16,771 nucleotides of DNA, taken from assembly GCA_002507175.1 (NCBI GenBank), contig DAZE01000001.1, forward strand, positions 1 through 16,771, given 5' to 3'. The position numbers were made by a program, and so were the translations under genes. Origin of the DNA: Euryarchaeota archaeon UBA558 (lineage in GTDB: Archaea > Thermoplasmatota > Poseidoniia > Poseidoniales > Thalassarchaeaceae). The notes under the pieces are model-generated. The model was not told the DNA's origin and did not search any database. It saw only the letters and a list, made by a program, of their open reading frames with translations. Of the stretch, positions 8,480 to 15,321 are shown one piece after another (position 1 is the stretch's first letter; every line of letters starts with the position of its first letter).

Positions 8480-9028
8480 ATGTACACCCTGATAACAAAG
8501 GAAGATACCATACGTATCCCTGCAGAGTATATCCGAAGAGGAAGGAAACTAGAAGAGCACATAGATGAGCTTGCCCATCAGGCCTTCGAGGGACGCTTCG
8601 ACGAAGATGAGAACTACATTCTACTCACTTTTGACCATGAGACAATGGGCAAAGGGAAGATCATCCATGGCGATGGGGCAATATACCAGAGGGTAAGATT
8701 CAGAGCCCTTCTGTTCTCAATGGACACCAACGAGATCGTAGATGGGGCTGTCTCCGAAATTTCAGAATACGGTGCTTTCGTGAGGATAGGGCCAATAGAG
8801 GCACTCCTACACAAATCACAAATCCTTGATGAGCCTATCAATGTGAATCCAGCCGAAAGAAGGATAGAAGGGGCAAAATCTGGAAAACTCATCGAGGTTG
8901 GGACCAACGTCCGATCGAGAATAGTCTCTAAAGCCATAAATCAAAATGACCCTAGGTCCAGCAAAATCGGTCTAAACTGCAAAATGGCTGGTCTAGGTGC
9001 ACACCAGTGGATTGACGGAGATGAATGA
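8480..9028 (+). CDS. rpoE1: DNA-directed RNA polymerase subunit Rpo7 (RpoE')
   Basis: Rpo7 forms, with Rpo4, the stalk of archaeal RNA polymerase. It binds emerging RNA and helps open the promoter and terminate; it corresponds to eukaryotic RPB7. The 182-residue length is usual. The N-terminal tip domain opens with MYTLITKEDTIRIPAEYI and contains the hallmark KGKIIHGDGAIYQRVRFRAL (about residues 58-77). It is followed by the S1-type OB fold starting at EIVDGAVSEISEYGAFVRIGP (85-105) with the LLHKSQI strand. The start is the ATG preceded by gtggag, a good ribosome-binding site. It is the first gene of a four-gene operon and overlaps spt4 by 4 nt (atga), a typical archaeal arrangement. Confidence 0.97.
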   Translation: MYTLITKEDTIRIPAEYIRRGRKLEEHIDELAHQAFEGRFDEDENYILLTFDHETMGKGKIIHGDGAIYQRVRFRALLFSMDTNEIVDGAVSEISEYGAFVRIGPIEALLHKSQILDEPINVNPAERRIEGAKSGKLIEVGTNVRSRIVSKAINQNDPRSSKIGLNCKMAGLGAHQWIDGDE

Positions 9029-9249
9029 TTATGCCAAAGCAGCCTTTTGCATGCGGAGAATGCAATCGCATCCTTCCTGATCCAGAAAAGAAGAATGAGG
9101 TGCCACAATGCACTTCATGTCCCAATGCCCCTGTGACTACAGATTGGCAAGGATACGTGATAATACTGGACCCTGCTAGGTCCGAGGTTGCTCGCAGGCT
9201 CAACGTGACCGCGTCAGGAGCCTACGCGCTTAAGGTAAACATCAGGTGA
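9025..9249 (+). CDS. spt4: Transcription elongation factor Spt4 (RpoE'')
   Basis: Spt4 pairs with Spt5/NusG to make the archaeal elongation factor that closes the RNA polymerase clamp over DNA. The 74-residue protein has the four zinc ligands as C-x2-C near residues 10-13 and C-x2-C near 29-32. The family stretch DWQGYVIILDPARSEVARRL follows (about 40-59). The ATG at 9025 overlaps the rpo7 stop (atga); an in-frame ATG at 9031 is equally possible and would drop two residues. rps24e starts 9 nt after the stop, so the genes are co-transcribed. Confidence 0.95.
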   Translation: MIMPKQPFACGECNRILPDPEKKNEVPQCTSCPNAPVTTDWQGYVIILDPARSEVARRLNVTASGAYALKVNIR

Positions 9250-9258
9250 GGTTTAGGA

Positions 9259-9564
9259 ATGGAGATACTTGAGAGAAAAGAAAACCCTCTACTGAAGAGG
9301 GTAGAGATCAAATTCGTGTGGAATCACCCAGGAGAGGGCACCCCCACTCGGAAGGACATGGTAATTGCAGCTGCAAAATCTGAGCCAAATGCTGACAAGA
9401 ATCTAACTTACATCAAGAATGTAAGGACAGTCTTTGGAAGGGGACGAACAGAGGGTTTTGCCCTGATATACGCCGATAGGACCTCAGCCTCGATTGAGCC
9501 AGATTACGTGTCTGATCGACACAAGGATCTCTTTGACGAACCTAACAAAGGTGATGGAGAATAA
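9259..9564 (+). CDS. rps24e: Small ribosomal subunit protein S24e (eS24)
   Basis: A 101-residue component of the archaeal/eukaryotic 30S/40S subunit. The start MEILERKENPLLKRVEIKF, the PTRKDMV segment (residues 29-35) and the VRTVFGRGRTEGFALIYAD core are diagnostic for eS24. It lies between spt4 (9 nt upstream) and rps27ae (14 nt downstream), the usual archaeal order. A gaggt motif precedes the ATG. The length is normal for the family, and the C-terminus is acidic (DEPNKGDGE). Confidence 0.96.
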   Translation: MEILERKENPLLKRVEIKFVWNHPGEGTPTRKDMVIAAAKSEPNADKNLTYIKNVRTVFGRGRTEGFALIYADRTSASIEPDYVSDRHKDLFDEPNKGDGE

Positions 9565-9578
9565 GTGGTGAGAGATTC

Positions 9579-9764
9579 ATGCCAGACGGAAAACCAAACC
9601 CGAATTCGAGACACAGCAAATATTCTATTGAAGGTGATAAGTTGGTGAGGAAGGCACCCTTTTGCCCCAATGCTTCATGCGGCGAGGGCATTTTCCTGGC
9701 TAGGCACGCAGACAGATGGTCCTGCGGGAAATGCGGTTACACCACCGAGGAACTGGAAGAATGA
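9579..9764 (+). CDS. rps27ae: Small ribosomal subunit protein S27ae (eS31)
   Basis: A 61-residue zinc-ribbon ribosomal protein; in eukaryotes its counterpart is fused to ubiquitin. The zinc ligands are the cysteines of CPNASC (residues 29 and 34) and CGKC (49 and 52), with the family segment IFLARHADRWSCGKCGYTT. A ggtgag ribosome-binding site lies upstream of the ATG. It is the last gene of the rpo7 operon. The kae1/bud32 gene that follows it in many archaea is absent; instead the opposing propeller gene overlaps its last 28 nt. Confidence 0.96.
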   Translation: MPDGKPNPNSRHSKYSIEGDKLVRKAPFCPNASCGEGIFLARHADRWSCGKCGYTTEELEE

Positions 9765-10678
9765 GGCCCCCAACCCCCGAACCTCCCGTCATTGTATAAA
9801 CAAAGCCCTGTTTTCAGGACCCCAAGCCCAATCTCTGCTCGAGGGAAGGTTTCGAATTCCGAGGTTTCAAAGTCGAACCTGCCATCATGCCTCCAACCCG
9901 TCCATCGCAACTCGGTCCCCACTCGACGCGCGTCTAGAACAGGGCCAGGGAGTCTCGTGAAATTAAACAGAGTATTGAAATCATTGTCAACTAGAAAAGC
10001 ATGAGATCCACGTGTCATAACGAAAATTCCTGTGGCCCCCAGAGGGACCGCCCTGTAGACAGGGTCCGTTATTTCCAAGACACCCCTGTTCAAGATCGTT
10101 CCATCTTCGCTTGACAATGACAACCATTCCCCGCCCTCAGAGATAATTTGCACATGTCTATCGCTGGCGGTAATGGTGGCGACTCCATCGACGAAGCCAG
10201 CTGCTTGATTACCGTCCCATTCCGGGTAGCCAAGCCTCCAATTTTCATTAATCTCAATTTTTTCACCACTCCTAGAGATGCCCATGGAGTATATTCCAAG
10301 TCCCCTGAGAGAGAATATGAAGGTGTCCTCCATGGACCCAATTGCTTCGATGAAGCCCTCTAGGCGACGGTCCCACTTGAAAATTGAATTATTTTTCTTT
10401 CCATCATTGACAAAACGTTCGCTTGTCGTGTCCGCTACGGCGTTGACTGTACCGATGTCCAAAATCCCCAATTCAGAGATCCTTGGCGACACATCCGGTG
10501 AAAATGAGACGGCCACAAAATCCCCAAAAGCAGTGCTAGATACAATCCTGTCCCCCTTCAAATCATACTCAGCAATTTCTCCGCCTTCGTCGTCGATAAT
10601 TTTTATTTTATCGTCATTGCAAACAACAATATTTCGCCCCGATGCGACATGAAATCTAGATGGCGCGAAGTCGCTCAT
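9737..10678 (-). CDS. Probable beta-propeller protein of unknown function
   Basis: I do not recognise a named family. The 313-residue protein consists of alternating short beta strands, with repeats of the type IVVCNDDKIKIIDDEGGEIAEY, IFSLRGLGIYSMGISRSGE, VQIISEGGEWLSLSSEDG and FVMTRGSHAFLVDNDFN. This is the pattern expected of WD40/PQQ/NHL-like propellers without a canonical WD motif. No signal peptide or membrane helix is visible, so it is probably cytosolic. The ATG at 10678 is preferred over an upstream TTG at 10690; a TATA-like element lies ~45 nt upstream. The last nine codons lie antisense to rps27ae, giving an odd tail (GGWGPHSSSSSVV). It is divergent from dtdA. Confidence 0.82.
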   Translation of the reverse strand: MSDFAPSRFHVASGRNIVVCNDDKIKIIDDEGGEIAEYDLKGDRIVSSTAFGDFVAVSFSPDVSPRISELGILDIGTVNAVADTTSERFVNDGKKNNSIFKWDRRLEGFIEAIGSMEDTFIFSLRGLGIYSMGISRSGEKIEINENWRLGYPEWDGNQAAGFVDGVATITASDRHVQIISEGGEWLSLSSEDGTILNRGVLEITDPVYRAVPLGATGIFVMTRGSHAFLVDNDFNTLFNFTRLPGPVLDARRVGTELRWTGWRHDGRFDFETSEFETFPRAEIGLGVLKTGLCLYNDGRFGGWGPHSSSSSVV

Positions 10679-10717
10679 GTGCCTTCGCAAAGGTGGGGGC
10701 TGTTGAACCTGCGCTCA

Positions 10718-10727
10718 CTAGATATAG
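10718..10727. promoter_or_regulatory. Shared TATA box between propeller gene and dtdA
   Basis: The near-symmetric ctagatatag is centred ~26 nt before the dtdA ATG at 10749, the spacing expected for a leaderless archaeal transcript. It is ~45 nt before the opposing ATG at 10678, which would give a ~15-20 nt leader. The intergenic gap is only 70 nt, so both genes probably use this element. Confidence 0.5.
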
Positions 10728-10748
10728 AAGCCCTGGCATGGTTATACT

Positions 10749-11657
10749 ATGTCGACATTGTTGATAGCATCTAGAGCCGATCCAGCCTCGATGACTCTCT
10801 ATGATGCGATCACATGTCATAGGTCTTGGACAGAGGTGCAATGTTCGATGGGCGTGTTGACGAAATGCGCACAAATTGACGCATTCCTATTGTTGATCGA
10901 TGAATTACATGTGGCAGCGGATGGTCTGGACGAGGAGGTGACACGACAAATATCTGGGAAGATTGACAACGTTGTTGTGCTTTCCAAGCACTATTCCTCT
11001 TCAGGTAGACCGGCAATGACGGTACACCCAATCGGTGTAACATCCGGAGGTTCGATTGGCGAGAGGGGAAAATCCGGGGGCCGATTCGGCACTCTTGTCC
11101 CACCTCACCCAAAAATGGCGCATGTGATCAGGACCTTGTTGTGTGTAGCAGATAATCAATCTAAATTGGATGGATTCGACGTCACACTCGAAGCGACGCA
11201 TCACGGCCCACTGTTATCTATTCCTACAATGTACGTTGAGATCGGGTCCTCTTCAGCCGAGTGGTCTGATCATGAATTGGCTGAAATATGGATGGATACA
11301 CTAGATAGATCTCTATTTGAGCCTTCTTGGCGACCTAGCGAGAGGTGGATATTGTGCATAGGCGGAGGGCACTACGCCCCTCGTCACAAAGACGTGATTA
11401 GGCGATCACATCAAGATGTTGGACATATATTGCCGGGCTATTCTCTTCCCTCAGAATCCGACGTGGAAACCCAAGAGAAATTCATGGTAGTGCTTGATTC
11501 AGCCGTTGATTCCATGAGAAGCAGCAGACCAGAAACGGAGATAATCGGACATTTTGACAGGAAATCGATGAATTCATGGCAAAGAAATTGGATTTCGACC
11601 AAGCTCAGTGACCATGGAATACAGGTTCTTCGAGGAAATCAAATTATGGAAAAATGA
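10749..11657 (+). CDS. dtdA: D-aminoacyl-tRNA deacylase, archaeal/plant GEK1 type
   Basis: DtdA removes D-amino acids wrongly attached to tRNA, recycling the tRNA and keeping D-residues out of proteins. The 302-residue protein shows the family blocks in order: LSKHYSSSGRPAMTVHPIG (residues 78-96), LVPPHPKMA (116-124), the metal-site motif EATHHGPL (148-155), the YVEIGSS stretch (162-168), GGGHYAPR (205-212) and a C-terminal FDRKSM (269-274). The histidines of THHGP and GGGHYAP are the expected zinc ligands. The ATG lies 26 nt after a TATA box, so the mRNA may be leaderless. Its stop overlaps the proline dehydrogenase start (atga). Confidence 0.95.
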   Translation: MSTLLIASRADPASMTLYDAITCHRSWTEVQCSMGVLTKCAQIDAFLLLIDELHVAADGLDEEVTRQISGKIDNVVVLSKHYSSSGRPAMTVHPIGVTSGGSIGERGKSGGRFGTLVPPHPKMAHVIRTLLCVADNQSKLDGFDVTLEATHHGPLLSIPTMYVEIGSSSAEWSDHELAEIWMDTLDRSLFEPSWRPSERWILCIGGGHYAPRHKDVIRRSHQDVGHILPGYSLPSESDVETQEKFMVVLDSAVDSMRSSRPETEIIGHFDRKSMNSWQRNWISTKLSDHGIQVLRGNQIMEK

Positions 11658-12667
11658 GAAATTGTCAAGAGCCGAATTCTCTAGTACCTAACATGAATCT
11701 GATGGGCCGGGTGATCATGGCATTCATGCCGATCACCCCAAAAGCCCTCGTGAGATTCTTCTCGAGAAGGTATGTTGCTGGCACTGATCTGCACCATGCG
11801 ATCAAAGTTATGAAAGACATGGCAAATGAAAACACGTCCTTCACGGTCGATGTTCTTGGTGAGGACATCACCTCAATCGAGGAGAGTAAACGTTTTGTGA
11901 CAGAGTATCAAGATTTAATCAAGGGAATATCCACCTCAAACATAGATGCACACATCTCCCTGAAACCAACTGCGTTTGGCATGGACATCGACTACGATCA
12001 TGCTTTGTCAACAGTCTCAGAATTGGCAAAGTTAGCGAGTGATCACGACATATTCGTCAGGCTGGACATGGAGGATAGCGATCACACTGAGTCAACCCTA
12101 GTGATGATTGAGGATTTGCATAAATTGGGACACAGAAATACCGGCATTGTCCTCCAAGGAAGGCTATTCAGGACACTGGATGACCTAGAGAGGCTTTCTG
12201 CTTCATTGGGCCCAGATGCCGATGTTCGCATATGCAAAGGGATCTACCTTGAACCCCCAGACATAGCATACACGGAACACCATGACATTGTCCGGGCAAC
12301 TTCAGCCGCAGTCTCTAAGGCATTGGACCTTGGAATGTATGTTGGTGTTGCCTCTCATGACCACCCTGTGATAAATTCTGCAATCAAATCGCTAGATGAG
12401 AGAAACTTTGTATTTCCGGGGCAAGATCCTAGAGAACCTGCACCAACAAAGCGCGAAGGAAAGGGAAACGGATATGAATTCCAGTTCCTACTAGGTGTTA
12501 GGGGCGACGTCAGGAGACGACTTGCTTCGGAAGGCCACCTCACAAGAGTATATTTGCCCTACGGGGAGCAATGGTATGAATACAGCATGAGAAGACTACG
12601 AGAAAACCCGGGTATCGCATGGCACGTTGCAAAGTCAGTGCTCTTCCCTTGGACGAACAGAAGGTAG
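11654..12667 (+). CDS. Proline dehydrogenase (FAD-dependent, monofunctional)
   Basis: It oxidises L-proline to pyrroline-5-carboxylate with FAD, usually at the membrane with electrons passed to quinone. The 337-residue protein carries the PRODH (beta/alpha)8 motifs: SLKPTAFG with the conserved Lys near 104, RLDMED (136-141), VLQGRLFRT (166-174), VRICKGIYLEP (191-201), VASHDHP (232-238), YEFQFLLGVR (274-283) and the proline-binding YEYSMRRLREN (308-318), which holds the paired arginines and Glu. There is no P5C dehydrogenase domain, so it is a PutB/PRODH1-like single-function enzyme; the partner must lie elsewhere. Translation is coupled to dtdA by a 4-nt overlap. A later ATG at 11693 is an alternative start. 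Confidence 0.93.
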   Translation: MRNCQEPNSLVPNMNLMGRVIMAFMPITPKALVRFFSRRYVAGTDLHHAIKVMKDMANENTSFTVDVLGEDITSIEESKRFVTEYQDLIKGISTSNIDAHISLKPTAFGMDIDYDHALSTVSELAKLASDHDIFVRLDMEDSDHTESTLVMIEDLHKLGHRNTGIVLQGRLFRTLDDLERLSASLGPDADVRICKGIYLEPPDIAYTEHHDIVRATSAAVSKALDLGMYVGVASHDHPVINSAIKSLDERNFVFPGQDPREPAPTKREGKGNGYEFQFLLGVRGDVRRRLASEGHLTRVYLPYGEQWYEYSMRRLRENPGIAWHVAKSVLFPWTNRR

Positions 12668-12669
12668 TT

Positions 12670-13260
12670 TCACTCTGGATGCAGGTAGATTCTCCTGATC
12701 TGCTCTGCCACCCGTCGTCCTCCCAGCGTCCGTCCCTTTCCGGTGTGAATGGCCCTTATCCTCCAGATCTCGCCATCTACCTCGATCAAGCTCTCACAGG
12801 AAAAAATTTGATCCGGAGCACATTCGATGGACGAGGATCGACTCGACTCCCCGTCGGTTATTGTCAGGGGTATGATGACCCTGTCAACTCTCGTGGCCCA
12901 AGCTCTTCTGATCAAATTTGCATTTAGGGAATTCTCGCTTCTTTCATTACCATCTTCGATGCGGGTAATTTCCCAATGAGATTCTGAGTGTTCAAATCTA
13001 TCTCCCACCCTTATCAACTCGTCATGATCAGACTCTACTTTCTGGAACGACGATTTGTCACCGTCTGAGAGGGTAATGGGGATTTCCACGATTTTTCCTC
13101 GTCGGATCTTTTCTAACCGTACCAGCCTGCAATCCAAACACCTAAGGAGTAAATCTGCTCCCCCGGCAATCTCCTTTTCCTTCAGTATTTCATGAGTCGT
13201 GACTTCTTTGCAGCTATCACAAACGATCTCGTAGTTGCTGAACTGTTCTTGACCGACCAT
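12670..13260 (-). CDS. HVO_0476-type zinc-finger protein
   Basis: A 196-residue archaeal protein of the HVO_0476 zinc-finger family; the biological role is not established. The N-terminal zinc finger is CDSC (Cys 14 and 17) and CLDC (Cys 41 and 44). The rest is a beta-rich domain with two similar strands-and-turn units: VEIPITLSDGDKSSFQKV, and VIIPLTITDGESSRSSSI followed by LIEVDGEIWRIRAIHTGKGR. The GRTLGGRRVAEQIRRIYL end is basic. The pattern suggests nucleic-acid or ribosome contact, which is inference. The ATG at 13260 is preceded at ~27 nt by a TATA-like stretch, so the message may be leaderless. The stop is 2 nt from the stop of proline dehydrogenase. Confidence 0.85.
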   Translation of the reverse strand: MVGQEQFSNYEIVCDSCKEVTTHEILKEKEIAGGADLLLRCLDCRLVRLEKIRRGKIVEIPITLSDGDKSSFQKVESDHDELIRVGDRFEHSESHWEITRIEDGNERSENSLNANLIRRAWATRVDRVIIPLTITDGESSRSSSIECAPDQIFSCESLIEVDGEIWRIRAIHTGKGRTLGGRRVAEQIRRIYLHPE

Positions 13261-13281
13261 GACAATGGCTGCGAGGAGGAG

Positions 13282-13291
13282 GCATTTTTCA
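13282..13291 (-). promoter_or_regulatory. TATA-like box for zinc-finger gene
   Basis: On the minus strand this reads tgaaaaatgc, centred ~27 nt before the ATG at 13260. That spacing fits a leaderless archaeal transcript, and no ribosome-binding site precedes the ATG. Confidence 0.42.
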
Positions 13292-13312
13292 AACCAATGG
13301 AAAGGGATTGTT

Positions 13313-13320
13313 GATATCTA
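13313..13320 (+). promoter_or_regulatory. TATA-like box for methyltransferase-fold gene
   Basis: gatatcta is centred ~25 nt before the ATG at 13341, matching the leaderless spacing. This is the main reason for preferring 13341 over the upstream TTG at 13308, which would overlap the box. Confidence 0.42.
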
Positions 13321-13340
13321 ACACTCAGAGTCCTAATTCC

Positions 13341-14111
13341 ATGGCGGCCGGTGGCGGAATACTTCCCATGAGGAACGATGCGGATGTCCTCGCAGAACTG
13401 GTCAAGGAAAATGAGAATTTCAGTGAAAATGAGCCGCAGGTCGCTGCGAATATCGGTCAACAAATGTTCCACATGGACCTCCCAATACTTCCAAGGGGGG
13501 TAAGATCAAGGATTCGGGACATATCTCTGAGGGTAAGACCAGAAAATGCCGTGTTGGTTGGAGGGGGGATTGGTCACCTAGCTGCTTGGTTACTGGATGC
13601 CTGGGCTGTGGGTGAAGAGAAACCCCCCTCGTCATTTAGGATAATCGAAGAAGGCGGGAAGTTCGGGGTGATTCTCGATAGACTCATCAGAAGGTACAAT
13701 GCGAGTTCATGGGCCACAGTCATCGGCACTCCGTGGCATGAGTTGGTTGCCGAGACATCCGCTTGGAATGCTGCATCAGCATCCATAGAGAGCGCCTCGA
13801 TCAACAAGGCACCCTTGCCATCACCGACTGGGTTGATTGTGATTGATGTTCCAGAAACCGAGAGACCTTCTAGCCTTCGTGCTGCCCTGGACTTAATTGA
13901 GAGAGACGGTGTCATAATCATACTAGAGCCAGAGGTGCCTACAGGGGACGTCGGGGAATTTTCACCGGGTAAGCCGACGACCCCTGCTCAAGAGAGGGTA
14001 GATGCATTCAACGACTGGATGCGGGTAGTTCGAGAAGCCGGCGACCGGGGATTCAAATCTGCTTTCGTGGAACTATCTGGGGCAACCCTGCTTGTGATGA
14101 TTGGATCATAA
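13341..14111 (+). CDS. Class I SAM-dependent methyltransferase-like protein
   Basis: A 256-residue protein with a Rossmann-type methyltransferase core. The AdoMet loop is VLVGGGIGHLAAWLLDAW (residues 71-88). An acidic end of strand 2 (IIEEGG, 101-106), a strand-4 motif LIVIDVPE (165-172) and a final hairpin FKSAFVELSGATLLVMIGS (238-256) also fit this fold. This arrangement resembles O-methyltransferase/PCMT-like enzymes, but the substrate cannot be told and catalytic activity is not proven. An N-terminal extension of ~60 residues precedes the fold. The ATG at 13341 fits a TATA box at ~25 nt; TTG 13308 and ATG 13368 are alternatives. Its last 124 nt lie opposite the 3' end of the subtilisin gene. 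Confidence 0.78.
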   Translation: MAAGGGILPMRNDADVLAELVKENENFSENEPQVAANIGQQMFHMDLPILPRGVRSRIRDISLRVRPENAVLVGGGIGHLAAWLLDAWAVGEEKPPSSFRIIEEGGKFGVILDRLIRRYNASSWATVIGTPWHELVAETSAWNAASASIESASINKAPLPSPTGLIVIDVPETERPSSLRAALDLIERDGVIIILEPEVPTGDVGEFSPGKPTTPAQERVDAFNDWMRVVREAGDRGFKSAFVELSGATLLVMIGS

Positions 14112-15298
14112 CCCTGCTCCTCAATCACAATACGCGCTCTGACCTCGGCTGTTGACGCCTCGCCACTGATAAGTCCCGGGGCGTTGAGGATACCGTAGCC
14201 AAATCGGTCATCGTGTCCCATTTGACCTTCCTTCGGTATCGAGTTTTCCGAGATCCTCTGTTTCAATTCCTCAATGTAGTTCCTATCTCCGGATCTTGCT
14301 AGGTGCGGTTCATTCTGAATCACTAGGGCAATAACGCCTGAGACCCATGCGGTAGCTGCTGAGGTACCACTAGAATACCCGTACCAGCTGCCTGCATTGG
14401 ATAGCAGGATCGGAACTTCCGACGCAGGGGCAATCAATTCTGGCTTTCTGTCCGGATCTTGGCGTGGCAGGATAGGATTTGGCCACAACCTCCCGTTGTT
14501 GTCACCCCTCGAACTCCCAGACCATACATCCCCATTCCTATTTACGCCACCCACGCAGATAACATCGGATACAGATCCGGGAGAGGCAACATCACCATCG
14601 TCGTTCGTACCATCGTTACCAGCAGCAGCAACGACGAAAACGCCAATGTCAAGGGCATCTTGAACTGATGACTCTAGCACGTCTAAGGTAAGCCCAGCTA
14701 GGCCGGGGCCTTGATCCCCGCCAAGACTAAGCGAGATAATATCCGCGCCATTCTCAACACACCAATCAACGGCTTGCGCGATTCCCTCGTCAGTACCTGT
14801 TCCACTCTCGTCGATCCCTTTTGCCACAAGCAGGTTGGATCCCGTCGAGATGCCTCCAATACCCTCTCTAGCAGAAATAATTCCCACCATCGCAGTCCCA
14901 TGGCCCTGATCGTCGTAGGGGGCTGATTCTCCATTCACCGCATCAAACCATCCAATAATTTCGACATTATCGAGGCCGGGATGGTCCAAGTCTACGCCAG
15001 AGTCAACCACGCAGATAGTCACTCCGGTTCCATCCAAATTGGAGGGAATATCGTTCATACCAGTCATCCTCTCATAGTCTTCCTGCCATGCGATTAAGGT
15101 TGAAGGCGGGCCCCCAAATATGATATTTTCATCGCTAAATAGCCATAATGCAAGTATTGAGATAGATAGGGCCGTGATGAGCGTTGAGATGGCAGTGATG
15201 AGGTAAGGGAAAGCAGACGACGCCTTTGACTCAATAGATGGCTCCTCCAATGGGCCGACTTCTTCCTGGTGGATTTTGTTAAGATCAACCCGAACCAA
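13988..15298 (-). CDS. Membrane-anchored subtilisin-like serine protease (S8)
   Basis: A subtilase of about 436 residues. A short cytosolic N-terminus precedes one hydrophobic segment (about 31-54, AISTLITALSISILALWLF), so the protease domain faces outward. The catalytic residues are all present: Asp99 in VVDSGVDLDHPGL, His133 in DDQGHGTAMVGI, oxyanion Asn228 in AAAGNDG and Ser313 in SSGTSAATAWVSG, so it should be active. The longest frame opens at an ATG at 15418 inside the upstream gene. A TTG at 15298 with a gaggggtga ribosome-binding site 6 nt before it is the more likely start; GTG 15307 and GTG 15328 are alternatives. The ~58 residues after FGYGILNAPGLI look unlike a protease domain and lie largely antisense to the methyltransferase gene. 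It follows the zinc-ribbon membrane gene directly. Confidence 0.9.
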   Translation of the reverse strand: MVRVDLNKIHQEEVGPLEEPSIESKASSAFPYLITAISTLITALSISILALWLFSDENIIFGGPPSTLIAWQEDYERMTGMNDIPSNLDGTGVTICVVDSGVDLDHPGLDNVEIIGWFDAVNGESAPYDDQGHGTAMVGIISAREGIGGISTGSNLLVAKGIDESGTGTDEGIAQAVDWCVENGADIISLSLGGDQGPGLAGLTLDVLESSVQDALDIGVFVVAAAGNDGTNDDGDVASPGSVSDVICVGGVNRNGDVWSGSSRGDNNGRLWPNPILPRQDPDRKPELIAPASEVPILLSNAGSWYGYSSGTSAATAWVSGVIALVIQNEPHLARSGDRNYIEELKQRISENSIPKEGQMGHDDRFGYGILNAPGLISGEASTAEVRARIVIEEQGYDPIITSRVAPDSSTKADLNPRSPASRTTRIQSLNASTLS

Positions 15299-15321
15299 AA
15301 AATTCACCCCTCTGAATTGCT

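Noticed and set aside
9670..9960. 96-codon plus-strand frame across the rps27ae end
   Set aside because: It is out of frame with rps27ae and antisense to the propeller gene, with no coding signs.
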